DNA of 64,000 nt, taken from positions 1 to 64,000 of the forward strand of contig NZ_JACHVU010000015.1 in assembly GCF_014190915.1 (NCBI RefSeq), given 5' to 3'. A program made the position numbers and the translations under genes. The stretch is from Mycolicibacterium iranicum (lineage in GTDB: Bacteria > Actinomycetota > Actinomycetes > Mycobacteriales > Mycobacteriaceae). Positions 34,301-43,203 of the stretch are shown here, one piece after another. The notes under the pieces were generated by a model. It saw only the letters and a list, made by a program, of their open reading frames with translations, made no database searches and was not told where the DNA came from. The first letter of the stretch is position 1. Each line of letters opens with the position of its first letter.

Positions 34301-36278
34301 GGCGCGATTCCGCGGGGTCTCCCACACCGGTCCCCCGGTCGCTGCGCTCCTGCCCCGCCGGAACCAGCACGCTCTCCCACTTCTCCTTGCTGGTGAGCGT
34401 CGGGAGCGCCGCGCGGTACACCTTGCGCATGCGGTTGAACTTGCGGGCCAGCTGCGCCTGGCGTTTGGCCGACTCGCGCAGCAACTCGAACATCCTGTCG
34501 CGGTCGCGCTGCCGGTAGACCACACCGCGCCCGTCGGCCGTCGTCACCGTGACCCCGTCGACGTTGCACAGCGAGAACCAGCGCGCATCCTGGGTCGCGA
34601 CGTTGATCTGCGGGCGCTCGTGGTGGGCGGGATCGTGGGGCTTCAACTGGTGCACCACGCCGCGGCCGAGGCGCAGCGAGATCGCCAGCGGATTGGTCGG
34701 GATGTTGACCTTCTTGCGCCACCGCTTGTCCGACGGCGCCGGAAGCACCGTTGCGCTCTCCAGCACGACCGCGTCGGGGAACTCCTGGCGCATCTTGCGG
34801 ACCTCAGGCAGTGCCGATTCCAGGATCGAGAAGATGTGCTCGGGGCCGGCCAGGAAGTCGTCCATCGCCTTGTTCTGGATCGCGACGGTCGAATACTCAA
34901 GGCAGAGAAGGTGTTTGAGCGTGGCCTTCATGTGGCTGGCCAGCAGCCCGCTGATCTTGCCGTCCCAGTGCAGCGCGGCGACGACGAGCCGGTTGCGCAG
35001 GTGGAAATAAGCCTGCCAGTCGATGGCGTCGTCCTTGTCGCTCCAGGCCATGTGCCAGATCGCCGCACCGGGTAGCGTGACCGTCGGATACCCGTGCTCG
35101 CCGGCACGCAGCCCGTAGTCGGCGTCGTCCCACTTGATGAACAGCGGCAGCGGCTGACCGAGCTCCTCGGCGACCTGCCGCGGGATCATGCACATCCACC
35201 AGCCGTTGTAGTCGACGTCGATGCGGCGGTGCAGCAGCCTGCTGCGGTATTCCTCTTCGTCGTTGAGGGGGTACTTGGCGAAGTTGTGGTCGTACTCGGT
35301 GTTGACCGCGCCGGTCCACATGAAGTTCTCGGCGTCGACCATCTCGCCCATCACGTGCAGGTGTGAGGGCTCCTGCAGGTTGAGCATCTGTCCGCCGACC
35401 AGCGTGGGCACCTTGGCGAAGCGGTTGAAGGCCAGTGCGCGCAGGATCGAGTCCGGCTCGACGCGGATGTCGTCGTCCATGAACAGGATCTGCTCGCAGT
35501 CGGTGTTCTTCAGCGCCTCGTACATGACGCGGCTGTAGCCACCGGAGCCCCCGAGGTTCGGCTGGTTGTGAATGGACAGCCGATTGCCCAGGGCTGCCGC
35601 CGCGTCCTCGAAGCCCGGATGATCTTTGGCCTTCTTGGTGCCCTGATCGGAGACGATGACGGCGCTGATCACCTCGTCGACCAACGGATCAGAGGTCAGG
35701 GCGGCCAGCGCGTTCACGCAGTCCGAGGGGCGGTTGAACGTCGGGATGCCGACGGCGACGTTCGCGCGGCCCGGCGCGGGGACCGGTGCGTACCAGGCGG
35801 CGTGGTGCAGCGTGGACGTCGCGTCGGTGGTGATGTCGAACCAGATCCACCCGCCGTCCTCGAACGGGGTGAGTTCGATCTCGAACTCCAGGACCGCGGG
35901 TTCGCCCTCGCTCGCGCTGACGACCGGGGCGCCGCCGACGGTGATGCGGGCGCCGGTGGCCTTGGACCGGTAGACGTCGACACGGGCACTTCCGGTGAGC
36001 TCGACGCGCAGCACCACCGATTCCAGGATCGACCAGCGCCGCCAGTAGCTGGCCGGGAACGCGTTGAAGTACGTGGCGAAGGACACCTCGGACTCCGCAC
36101 CGATCTCCAGCGTGGTGCGCGTCGGGGCGTGGGCCCGCCGGGCGTTGGTGTCGGATTCCTCTATATAGAGCTTGCGCACGTCCAGCGGTTCGCCGGGCCG
36201 CGGCAGGATGATGCGTGCGAGGGGGCTGACCGCGCGTGACTGCCCGGTCTCCAGCGCACCGGACGGAATGTCACTCAT
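34293..36278 (-). CDS. glfT2: Galactofuranosyltransferase GlfT2
   Basis: GlfT2 (661 residues) is the processive UDP-galactofuranose transferase that builds most of the galactan chain with alternating beta-1,5 and beta-1,6 links. The N-terminal beta-sandwich (ESEVSFATYFNAFPASYWRRW) is followed by a GT-A domain with VGIPTFNRP, the metal-binding FMDDDIR, and the acceptor/catalytic WDDADYG region; the HMAWSDKDDAIDW His follows. The C-terminus is helical, as in Rv3808c (637). The ATG at 36278 overlaps the glf stop (ATGA), which places the donor-making mutase and its user in one translational unit. Confidence 0.96.
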   Translation of the reverse strand: MSDIPSGALETGQSRAVSPLARIILPRPGEPLDVRKLYIEESDTNARRAHAPTRTTLEIGAESEVSFATYFNAFPASYWRRWSILESVVLRVELTGSARVDVYRSKATGARITVGGAPVVSASEGEPAVLEFEIELTPFEDGGWIWFDITTDATSTLHHAAWYAPVPAPGRANVAVGIPTFNRPSDCVNALAALTSDPLVDEVISAVIVSDQGTKKAKDHPGFEDAAAALGNRLSIHNQPNLGGSGGYSRVMYEALKNTDCEQILFMDDDIRVEPDSILRALAFNRFAKVPTLVGGQMLNLQEPSHLHVMGEMVDAENFMWTGAVNTEYDHNFAKYPLNDEEEYRSRLLHRRIDVDYNGWWMCMIPRQVAEELGQPLPLFIKWDDADYGLRAGEHGYPTVTLPGAAIWHMAWSDKDDAIDWQAYFHLRNRLVVAALHWDGKISGLLASHMKATLKHLLCLEYSTVAIQNKAMDDFLAGPEHIFSILESALPEVRKMRQEFPDAVVLESATVLPAPSDKRWRKKVNIPTNPLAISLRLGRGVVHQLKPHDPAHHERPQINVATQDARWFSLCNVDGVTVTTADGRGVVYRQRDRDRMFELLRESAKRQAQLARKFNRMRKVYRAALPTLTSKEKWESVLVPAGQERSDRGTGVGDPAESRHG

Positions 36279-37483
36279 GCTCCACTGCTTTCTGTATCGG
36301 GCTCGGCCAGCGGCGCACCGTCGCGCAGATGGGGCGCGAGGGTGTTGTCGTACATATTCAGCGCGCTGGCGATCGCCATGTGCATGTCCAGGTACTGGTA
36401 GGTGCCGAGGCGGCCGCCGAACAGGACCTTCGATGACGCCGTCTCGGCTTTGGCCCGCGCCCGGTAGGTCGCGAGCACCGCACGGTCGGCATCGGTGTTG
36501 ATCGGATAGTAGGGCTCGTCGTCGTTCTCGGCGAACCGCGAGTACTCCCGCATGATCACCGTCTTGTCCGTCGGGTAGGCCCGCTCGGGGTGGAAGTGCC
36601 GGAACTCGTGGATGCGGGTGTACGGCACGTCGGCGTCGTTGTAGTTCATGACGGGCGTGCCCTGGAAATCCCCGCAGTCGCTCAGAACCTCGAGCTCGAA
36701 GTCCAGCGTGCGCCAGCCCAGCCGGCCCTCCGAGTAGTCGAAGTAACGGTCGAGCGGACCGGTGTAGACCACCGGCGCCGACGGCGACTCGGCGCGCAGC
36801 TGGTCCCGCACGTCGAACCAGTCGGTGTCCAGCCGCACCTCGATGCGGTCGTCGGCGGCCATGTTCTCCAGCCACCGGGTGTACCCGTCGACGGGCAGAC
36901 CCTCGTAGGTGTCGTTGAAATAGCGGTTGTCGAACGTGTAGCGCACCGGCAGCCGGGTGATGTTGCTCGCCGGCAACGTCGTGGGGTCGGTCTGCCACTG
37001 CTTGGCGGTGTAGTGCTTGACGAACGCCTCGTAGAGCGGGCGCCCGATCAGCGAGATGGCCTTCTCTTCCAGGTTCTGGGCGTCGGCCGTCTCGATCTCG
37101 CTGGCCTGCTCCCTGATCAGCGCACGGGCCTCGTCGGGGGTGAAGTACCGGCCGAAGAACTGGCTGACCAGGCCCAGCCCCATCGGGAACTGGTAGGCCT
37201 GGCCCTTGTGCAGCGCGAAGACGCGGTGCTGATAGCCGGTGAACTCGGTGAACTGGCGGACGTAGTCCCACACCCGCTGGTTGCTGGTGTGGAACAGGTG
37301 GGCCCCGTACTTGTGCACCTCGATGCCGGTTTGCGGTTCGGCCTCGGAATAGGCGTTGCCGCCGAGGTGCGGGCGTCGCTCGATCACGAGGACGCGCTTG
37401 TTGAGCTGCGTCGCCGCCCGCTCGGCGATCGTGAGGCCGAAGAACCCGGAGCCCACGACGAAGAGATCGAATCCAGAGTTCAT
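36275..37483 (-). CDS. glf: UDP-galactopyranose mutase
   Basis: This FAD enzyme (402 residues) interconverts UDP-galactopyranose and UDP-galactofuranose, supplying the galactan polymerases. The N-terminal dinucleotide-binding motif is intact (VVGSGFFGLTIAERAA), as are GNAYSEAEPQTGIEVHKYGAHLFHT, RLPVRYTFDNRYF, TGPLDRYFDY and the late GRLGTYQYLDMHMAI. The ATG at 37483 fits the family N-terminus; the open frame continues upstream without conserved sequence. It heads the minus-strand galactan/arabinan operon and diverges from erp. Confidence 0.96.
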   Translation of the reverse strand: MNSGFDLFVVGSGFFGLTIAERAATQLNKRVLVIERRPHLGGNAYSEAEPQTGIEVHKYGAHLFHTSNQRVWDYVRQFTEFTGYQHRVFALHKGQAYQFPMGLGLVSQFFGRYFTPDEARALIREQASEIETADAQNLEEKAISLIGRPLYEAFVKHYTAKQWQTDPTTLPASNITRLPVRYTFDNRYFNDTYEGLPVDGYTRWLENMAADDRIEVRLDTDWFDVRDQLRAESPSAPVVYTGPLDRYFDYSEGRLGWRTLDFELEVLSDCGDFQGTPVMNYNDADVPYTRIHEFRHFHPERAYPTDKTVIMREYSRFAENDDEPYYPINTDADRAVLATYRARAKAETASSKVLFGGRLGTYQYLDMHMAIASALNMYDNTLAPHLRDGAPLAEPDTESSGA

Positions 37484-37491
37484 CGGCAGCA

Positions 37492-37497
37492 AGGGTA
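37492..37497 (-). promoter_or_regulatory. TACCCT -10-like element for the glf operon
   Basis: On the minus strand TACCCT sits eight bases before the glf ATG, the same arrangement as at dprE1, embC and embA. The 170-bp glf-erp divergent gap is otherwise rich in short AT-containing tracts (for example around 37560-37640) that may hold the erp promoter, but no second hexamer pair was convincing. Confidence 0.35.
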
Positions 37498-37653
37498 TCC
37501 GACCCGGCCCCCCACACCCGAGTTGGCCGAGCGGGGCAGGTCGCGATTCGCTCACGATTCAATATCGTCACTCTAGACACACGCGTCACATCAGTACCAT
37601 CAGTCACGTACGACTAGTCAGATCTTCACTTGTCCATCGTTAGGGAGACTTCC

Positions 37654-38646
37654 GTGCCGAACCGACGTCGCCGCCGGCTCTCGACAGCCCTGAGCACAGT
37701 CGCCGCTCTGGCAGTCGCGAGTCCGGTTGCAGTAATCGCCGTTTCCGAGTTGTCCGCATCTTCTGCCGGCCAGGGCCAGGACGGGCCGCAGCATCGCGAG
37801 TTCGTCCAGGCCGCCACCATCACCGATCTTCCGGGTGAGCTCATCACCGCCCTGTCGCAGGGCCTGTCCCAGTTCGGCATCAACCTGCCCCCGATGCCGA
37901 CCGGGCTGCTCACCGGTACGGGCGCCGCGACGCCCTCCACGCTCACGCCCGGGCTGGGAAGCACCGGCCTGACCTCACCGGGCCTGATGCCCGGGTTGTC
38001 GGCCGCCCCGTCGCTGACCGACCCCAGCCTGGCCAATCCCGGGCTGACCAGCCCCGGGTTGACCAGTCCCGCGGCCGCGACACCCGGCCTGACCGACCCG
38101 GCTCTGGCGTCGCCGGGGCTGACCACGCCGTCGCTGACCGATCCGGCGCTGGCGGCGCCCGGCCTGACGACACCCGGTCTGACCACGCCCGGTCTGACCA
38201 CACCGGGTCTGACCACGCCTGGTCTGACCACGCCTGGTCTGACCACGCCTCCGGCACTGACGGACCCCGTGCTGGGCGCCGTGCCGATCTCGACGTCGGG
38301 CCTGCCCGCCACGGGCGAGATCCCGATCTCGGCCCCCATCGGTCTGGATCCGGCTCTCGGCTCCTACCCGGTGCTGGGCGATCCGTCTCTCGCCGCGACC
38401 CAGCCGGTGGCCTCCAGCAGCGGGGGCCTGCTCGGCGATCTGACCAGCGCCGCCAACTCGCTGGGCGCCGGTGAGGCCATCGACCTGCTCAAGGGCGTCC
38501 TGATGCCGGCGATCATGTCGGCGGTCAAGCCGCCGGTGCCGGCGGCGCCCGCAGCGCCGGTGGCCACGGCGGCGGCCGACGCGGCCGCGGCACCGGTCGA
38601 GGCCGGGCTCGGCGCCGCCGAGGCCGCGATCGAACCGGGAGCCTGA
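37654..38646 (+). CDS. erp: Exported repetitive protein Erp (PirG)
   Basis: Erp is a mycobacterial cell-surface protein needed for full virulence and envelope integrity in M. tuberculosis. This 330-residue form has a positively charged N-terminus (VPNRRRRRLST), a signal peptide ending near residue 35, a conserved N-terminal domain (ATITDLPGELITALSQ GLSQFGI) and a central Pro-Gly-Leu-Thr repeat region. A conserved C-terminal domain (SYPVLGDPSLA, EAIDLLKGVLMPAIMSAV) and an Ala/Pro-rich tail follow. The GTG at 37654 has an AGGGAG ribosome site; an upstream frame extension is not conserved. The number and type of repeats differ between species. It is followed by a hairpin terminator. Confidence 0.95.
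   Translation: MPNRRRRRLSTALSTVAALAVASPVAVIAVSELSASSAGQGQDGPQHREFVQAATITDLPGELITALSQGLSQFGINLPPMPTGLLTGTGAATPSTLTPGLGSTGLTSPGLMPGLSAAPSLTDPSLANPGLTSPGLTSPAAATPGLTDPALASPGLTTPSLTDPALAAPGLTTPGLTTPGLTTPGLTTPGLTTPGLTTPPALTDPVLGAVPISTSGLPATGEIPISAPIGLDPALGSYPVLGDPSLAATQPVASSSGGLLGDLTSAANSLGAGEAIDLLKGVLMPAIMSAVKPPVPAAPAAPVATAAADAAAAPVEAGLGAAEAAIEPGA
38158..38247 (+). repeat. Six tandem 15-bp PGLTT repeats in erp
   Basis: Six in-frame copies of a 15-bp unit (consensus CCCGGTCTGACCACG) encode six Pro-Gly-Leu-Thr-Thr pentapeptides. Copies 2 to 6 differ at only one or two positions, far less than the looser PGLTS/PALTD repeats around them, so they look recently expanded and prone to copy-number change. 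Confidence 0.9.
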
Positions 38647-38666
38647 TCGCCACAGTCCTGCCACCG

Positions 38667-38707
38667 AACGGCACCGCAGAAGCGCCACCGCGCTCTGCGG
38701 TGCCGTT
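38667..38707 (+). terminator. Hairpin terminator after erp
   Basis: A perfect 14-bp inverted repeat (AACGGCACCGCAGA and its complement) with a 13-nt loop lies 21 bp past the erp stop. There is no T-tract, as is common for mycobacterial terminators. It separates erp from the amidase gene. Confidence 0.65.
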
Positions 38708-38782
38708 GTGGTGACCGTGATGACCTGACGCCGACTTGCACGCCCGGGCGTGTCGCAACACAAGTCTCATTCGGCTCATACG

Positions 38783-38788
38783 TAACAT
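38783..38788 (+). promoter_or_regulatory. -10 hexamer TAACAT for a leaderless amidase start
   Basis: TAACAT fits TANNNT and is followed by six bases and then GTG 38795, the exact spacing for a leaderless transcript. No ribosome site is present. Together with the terminator just upstream this makes the amidase gene an independent unit. Confidence 0.5.
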
Positions 38789-38794
38789 CAGTCC

Positions 38795-40405
38795 GTGCTG
38801 TATCGCCCCGCACCGTCGATACTGTTCACCGCGCTCGCGGCGACAGTGGTGCTGCTCCCGTGGGCGATCTCCGGCGTCCCGGGAGAGGACGACACCTCCG
38901 CGGCGGCAGAAGCACCTCATCTGGTCCAGCAACCGCTGACCGATCTCGGTGGCGGCGAGACGATCCGCGAACTGCACCAGGACACCCCGTTCTCGCTGGT
39001 CGCGCTGACCTCCGACGACCTCGCGGGGACGTCGGCCCGGGTCCGGGCCAAGAAGGACGACGGCTCGTGGGGCCCGTGGTACGAGGCCGAACCGCTCGAG
39101 GGCGTGGGAGCCGATCTGCCGGGTCCGGCCGGCACCGAACCGGTGTTCGTGGGACGCACCAACACCGTGCAGATCTCGGTCACCCGCCCGCCCGATGCCC
39201 CGGTCACCGCACCTGCGAAACCCGCCGAGCCCGAAGCCCCGCAGCTGGGCTACGTGCCGGCCAACGTCGAGCAGTCGTTCGGACAGAACGTGACCGCGGT
39301 GCTGATCAGCCCGCCCCAGGCGCCGCCCGATCTAGTGCCGCTGCCCAACGCCGCCACCCCGCCGGGCCAGCCCCCGCACATCATCAACCGCGCCGCATGG
39401 GGCGCCGACGAGGGCATGCGCTGCGGAGAACCTCGCTATGACACCAAGATCCGCGCCGGCGTGGTCCACCACACGGCCGGGAGCAACGAGTACAGCCCGG
39501 GCGACTCCGCGGGCATCATCAGGTCGATCTACGAGTACCACACCCGCACGCTGGGCTGGTGCGACATCGCCTACAACGCGATGGTGGACAAGTACGGGCA
39601 GGTCTTCGAGGGCCGCGCCGGCGGCATGACTCGTCCCGTGGAGGGCGCGCACACCGGCGGCTTCAACCACAACACGTGGGGCGTGGCGATGCTCGGCAAC
39701 TTCGAGACCGTTCCGCCCACGCCGATCCAATTGCGGACCACGGCAAGGCTTCTCGGCTGGGTGCTGGGCCAGTCCGGCGTCGACCCCCTCGGCACCGTGG
39801 TGCTGCCGTCCGAGGGCGGTTCGTTCACGAAGTTCCCGTTCGGCGCGTCGCCGACACTGCCCACGATCTTCACCCACCGCGACGTCGGCAACACCGAGTG
39901 CCCCGGTGCCGCGGCGTACGCGCTGATGCCCGAGATCCGCGACATCGCCGCCCGTTTCGACGACCCGCCGGGTCCCGAACAGCTTGCCGAGACGTTGCGC
40001 GGCGGGGCGATCTTCGCCAAGTGGGACTCGCTCGGCGGGATGAACAGCTACCTGGGCAGGCCCACGTCGCCGGAAGCCTCCGGTCAGGGCGCCGCCCGCT
40101 ACGTGACGTTCGAGCACGGGGCGGTGTACTGGTCGCCCGAAAGCGGCGCCGAACCGATCACCGGGGAGCTGTACCGCGCCTGGGGTGCGCTCGGATTCGA
40201 GCGTGGCGCACTGGGATTGCCGACGAGCGCCGAGATCTCCGAGCCCCTCTGGATCAAGCAGAACTTCCAGCACGGCACGCTGAACTTCGACAGGGAGAAG
40301 GGCACCGTGACCCGGGTGACCGACGGCGTGCCGGTGGAACTGCCGCCCGCCGATCCGAACCCGGTGCAGCTGGAGCGGTTCACTCCCCCGAGCAATCCCG
40401 TCTAG
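38795..40405 (+). CDS. PGRP-type N-acetylmuramoyl-L-alanine amidase with LGFP-like repeats (Rv3811 ortholog)
   Basis: The 536-residue secreted protein starts with a signal/anchor segment (ILFTALAATVVLLPWAISGVPG). An N-terminal domain of unknown role (about 45-150) and a Pro-rich linker come next. An Amidase_2/PGRP domain (about 195-390) carries the zinc ligands expected in AGVVHHTAGS and FTHRDVGNTECPG and the HNTWGVAMLGNF core. The C-terminal 120 residues hold LGFP-like repeats (YLGRPTSPE, ALGLPTSAE) used for envelope binding. It should cleave the peptide from peptidoglycan. The last base triplet TAG shares the palindrome CTAG with the stop codon of the convergent regulator gene. Confidence 0.93.
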   Translation: MLYRPAPSILFTALAATVVLLPWAISGVPGEDDTSAAAEAPHLVQQPLTDLGGGETIRELHQDTPFSLVALTSDDLAGTSARVRAKKDDGSWGPWYEAEPLEGVGADLPGPAGTEPVFVGRTNTVQISVTRPPDAPVTAPAKPAEPEAPQLGYVPANVEQSFGQNVTAVLISPPQAPPDLVPLPNAATPPGQPPHIINRAAWGADEGMRCGEPRYDTKIRAGVVHHTAGSNEYSPGDSAGIIRSIYEYHTRTLGWCDIAYNAMVDKYGQVFEGRAGGMTRPVEGAHTGGFNHNTWGVAMLGNFETVPPTPIQLRTTARLLGWVLGQSGVDPLGTVVLPSEGGSFTKFPFGASPTLPTIFTHRDVGNTECPGAAAYALMPEIRDIAARFDDPPGPEQLAETLRGGAIFAKWDSLGGMNSYLGRPTSPEASGQGAARYVTFEHGAVYWSPESGAEPITGELYRAWGALGFERGALGLPTSAEISEPLWIKQNFQHGTLNFDREKGTVTRVTDGVPVELPPADPNPVQLERFTPPSNPV

Positions 40406-43125
40406 GACTCGGTCGCCGCGCCCAGCCGGGTGCCGAGCTGCGCCCTGGAGCGGATGCCCAGTTTGCGGTAGGCCCGCGTGAGGTTGGTCTCGACGGTCTT
40501 CACGCTCACGTACAGGGTCTCGGCGATGTCCCGGTTGCTCATGCCCGCCGCGGCGAGTTCTGCCACGCGGCGCTCGGATTCCGTCAGCCGCGGCGCCGAT
40601 GGCTGAGTCGATGCCGGTGCCGAACTCGCCTTGCCGGACAGTGCTTTCCGGGCCCGCGCCGACCACAGCGGAGCCCCCAGCGCGTCGAACTGCCGCAGCG
40701 CCTCTCGGGCGGCCTCGGCGCCTGCATCGCGGCGTCGCAGAGCGCGCAGTGTCTCGGCCAGAACGAGCTGCGTGCGGGCACGCTCGAACGGCATCGGCAG
40801 CCTGTCGTGCTCGGCCATCGCGCATTCGAGCGCATCGAGGGCGGCCGCGTGATCGCCCCGCGCCGCCGACAGCAGACCACGGCAACGGTTTCCGACGGCG
40901 AGCATCCACGGCCGATCCAGCGCGGCGCCGTTGCGCTCGAGGGCGGCGATCATCGGCTCCGCGTCGTCGAGACGGCCCAGCGCGACATAGGCCTCCACGG
41001 CGTCGGGCAGGAAACAGGACGTCATCAACTCCGTTCCCGGATACGGGCGGTAGAGCGCCACCAGCGGCTCGGCCGCCTCGGCCGCCTGCCGGTAGTTGCC
41101 CAGCGACACTTCCAGGAAGGCCAGCGACGCGCTGGCCCACACGGTCAGCGGCGGATACCCCGCCCCCTGGGCCAGCGCCGCCCGGGCGCACTCCCTGGCC
41201 CGGCGTTCCCGCCCGCGATGGCCGGCGGCCGCGGCACAGATGCTGAATGCGATCACCATCGACCCGCCCAATTGCTCGGCCCGCTCCAGCATGTCGGCGG
41301 CGCGCCGGTCGGCCTCGTCGTACTGCCCGCGCCAGAGCGCCACCAGCGTGCGGTAACCCATGACGGCCATCAGGTCGTGTTCGGCGCCCCGCTGCAGGCA
41401 CCTCTCGGCCACCTCGGCGAGCTGCTCGTCGGCCTCGGCCAGCCGCCCCGTCATTGCGAACATGAGCCCGCGGGTTGCCGTGGCACGGAACGGGATCGGC
41501 GTGTCGTCGTCTCTGTCCTCCAGCGCCACCGCACGTTCCAGGCTCTGCAGGTCGAGCCCGTGACCTGCCTGGCAGCTGACGTGGACCCACATCGCCAGGG
41601 CCCGGCTGACGAGCGACGGCACCCCCGTCGACTCCGCGATCTGCAGCGCCTGGCGCGCCGTCTCCAGTTGCTCGTCGAAGACGCCGACCATTCCCTGCGA
41701 GAACGCCAGCGACAGCAGCGTGGTCACCATGACGGCATCGTTGCCGGCGGCATCGAGGCGGGCCTGTTCCAGCAGGTCGACCGCCCCGGCGTAGTCGTCC
41801 TCGAAGGTCCGCAACCCCGCGAGCAGGTTCAGCGCGACGGCGCGCAACACCCCCGGCCGCAGATCGGTCAGCACACCGTCCAGAAGCGCTGCCGCGCGGT
41901 GCATGTCGCCCGCGACGTAGTGGTGCTCGGCGGCCCGGATGCGCCGCGACACCCCGTTGCCGCCCAGCCGGAGCGCCAGTTCGAGGAACTCCGCCGCCGC
42001 GGCCGGGGCGCCGCGCGAGCGTGCGGAATCCGCCGCGGCGTCCAGCGTCGCCACGGTCGCGTCGTCCCCACGGGTGGATGCCAGGGCGAGGTGGCGGGCG
42101 CGCAGTTCGGGCTGGGTCTTGAGGTCGGCGAGCCGCCGGTGGATCTCGCGGCGCCGTTGAGGCTCGGCGTTCTCGTAGATGCCGCTGGCCAGAAGCGGAT
42201 GGGTGAACCGGATCCGGTTCCCCTCGATGACGACGATCCCCTCGACCTCGGCGGCCTCGAGCACCGCCGTCACCTCGGCCGCGGTCGTGCCGGCGGCCGC
42301 GGCGAGCAGATCGACCGTCGGCACCGTGGCCGAGGCCGCGACCAGCAGCGCGTCGCGCACCTCGTCGTGAAGGCCGTCGACCCGCAGGCGAACCACCTCG
42401 GCCAGCGTCTCCGGCAGACGGGTGTCGCCGCTGCCCACCACTCGCGCCAATTCCAGTGCGTACAGGGGGTTTCCACCCGAGACCTCGGCGATGCGGACGA
42501 TCGCGGGGCGGGAGAACCTGCGGCCCAACCGCGCGGTCAGCATGGTGTGCAGGGCGCCCAGACTCATCGGAGCGACCCGCACCCGCACCAGCGCCGACGT
42601 CCCCACCTGCAGCCACGCCGAGGCGGGTGGCGACGCGTCGTCGCCCGAGCGTTCGGTGACGGCCACCCCCACCGGCCCCCTGACCCGGCGGGCCACGAAC
42701 GCGAGCACGGCGAGGCTCGAAGGGTCCAGCCATTGCACGTCGTCGACGGCGAGGAGAACCGGCGCGGTCTCGCTCAGCGCGTGGACGGCACCGAGCAGCG
42801 CCGCTGCGGTGACCCGCTCGTCGGTCGGGCCGCCCACGCCGGGGTCGCGCAGCAGCACCCGGTCGGCCGCCAACCGTTGCACGTCGGGCAGCGCGGCGAG
42901 CACTGCGGGATCCACGGCGGCCAGCAGATCGGCCACGGTCCCGTGCGCCAGACCTGACTCCGCCTGTTCTGCGCGTGCCGACAGGACGTGGAAGCCCCCG
43001 GTCGTCCCCCGGTCGACCACGCCTGCCCACAGCGTGGTCTTGCCGATGCCTGCCTCACCCTCGATCAACAGGCCCGCGGGCCGGTGACGCGCCCACGACA
43101 GAAACCGGTCCAGCTCATCCCCCAC
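40402..43125 (-). CDS. Large ATP-binding LuxR-family (LAL) transcriptional regulator
   Basis: This 907-residue protein has an N-terminal AAA/NACHT-like ATPase with Walker A (GEAGIGKTTLW, about residues 23-33) and Walker B (VLLAVDDVQWLD). A long helical, TPR-like central region follows, then a C-terminal LuxR helix-turn-helix (LTESERRVAELAAAGMSNRDIAETLYVSVKTVE). LAL proteins are one-component activators whose signals are mostly unknown. The GTG at 43125 is the only start in the open frame before the Walker A motif; the usual 'GRxxEL' opening is short. In M. tuberculosis PE_PGRS62 occupies the interval between the amidase and the HAD gene; here it is this regulator. Possible targets are the flanking envelope genes or itself. 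Confidence 0.92.
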   Translation of the reverse strand: MGDELDRFLSWARHRPAGLLIEGEAGIGKTTLWAGVVDRGTTGGFHVLSARAEQAESGLAHGTVADLLAAVDPAVLAALPDVQRLAADRVLLRDPGVGGPTDERVTAAALLGAVHALSETAPVLLAVDDVQWLDPSSLAVLAFVARRVRGPVGVAVTERSGDDASPPASAWLQVGTSALVRVRVAPMSLGALHTMLTARLGRRFSRPAIVRIAEVSGGNPLYALELARVVGSGDTRLPETLAEVVRLRVDGLHDEVRDALLVAASATVPTVDLLAAAAGTTAAEVTAVLEAAEVEGIVVIEGNRIRFTHPLLASGIYENAEPQRRREIHRRLADLKTQPELRARHLALASTRGDDATVATLDAAADSARSRGAPAAAAEFLELALRLGGNGVSRRIRAAEHHYVAGDMHRAAALLDGVLTDLRPGVLRAVALNLLAGLRTFEDDYAGAVDLLEQARLDAAGNDAVMVTTLLSLAFSQGMVGVFDEQLETARQALQIAESTGVPSLVSRALAMWVHVSCQAGHGLDLQSLERAVALEDRDDDTPIPFRATATRGLMFAMTGRLAEADEQLAEVAERCLQRGAEHDLMAVMGYRTLVALWRGQYDEADRRAADMLERAEQLGGSMVIAFSICAAAAGHRGRERRARECARAALAQGAGYPPLTVWASASLAFLEVSLGNYRQAAEAAEPLVALYRPYPGTELMTSCFLPDAVEAYVALGRLDDAEPMIAALERNGAALDRPWMLAVGNRCRGLLSAARGDHAAALDALECAMAEHDRLPMPFERARTQLVLAETLRALRRRDAGAEAAREALRQFDALGAPLWSARARKALSGKASSAPASTQPSAPRLTESERRVAELAAAGMSNRDIAETLYVSVKTVETNLTRAYRKLGIRSRAQLGTRLGAATES

Positions 43126-43203
43126 ACCGCCATCATGCCAGCGGGCAAATCGACACCCGCGTCAGTTCCGTCGATGCACTGCACAGTTGCCGGGATTGTG
43201 CTG

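Noticed and set aside
38158..38247. Possible CRISPR array
   Set aside because: The repeats are 15 bp, in frame, without spacers, and encode the known PGLTT motif of Erp.
39332..43030. A long minus-strand frame across the amidase and LAL genes
   Set aside because: It crosses a convergent gene end with clear stop codons and is out of frame with both conserved proteins.
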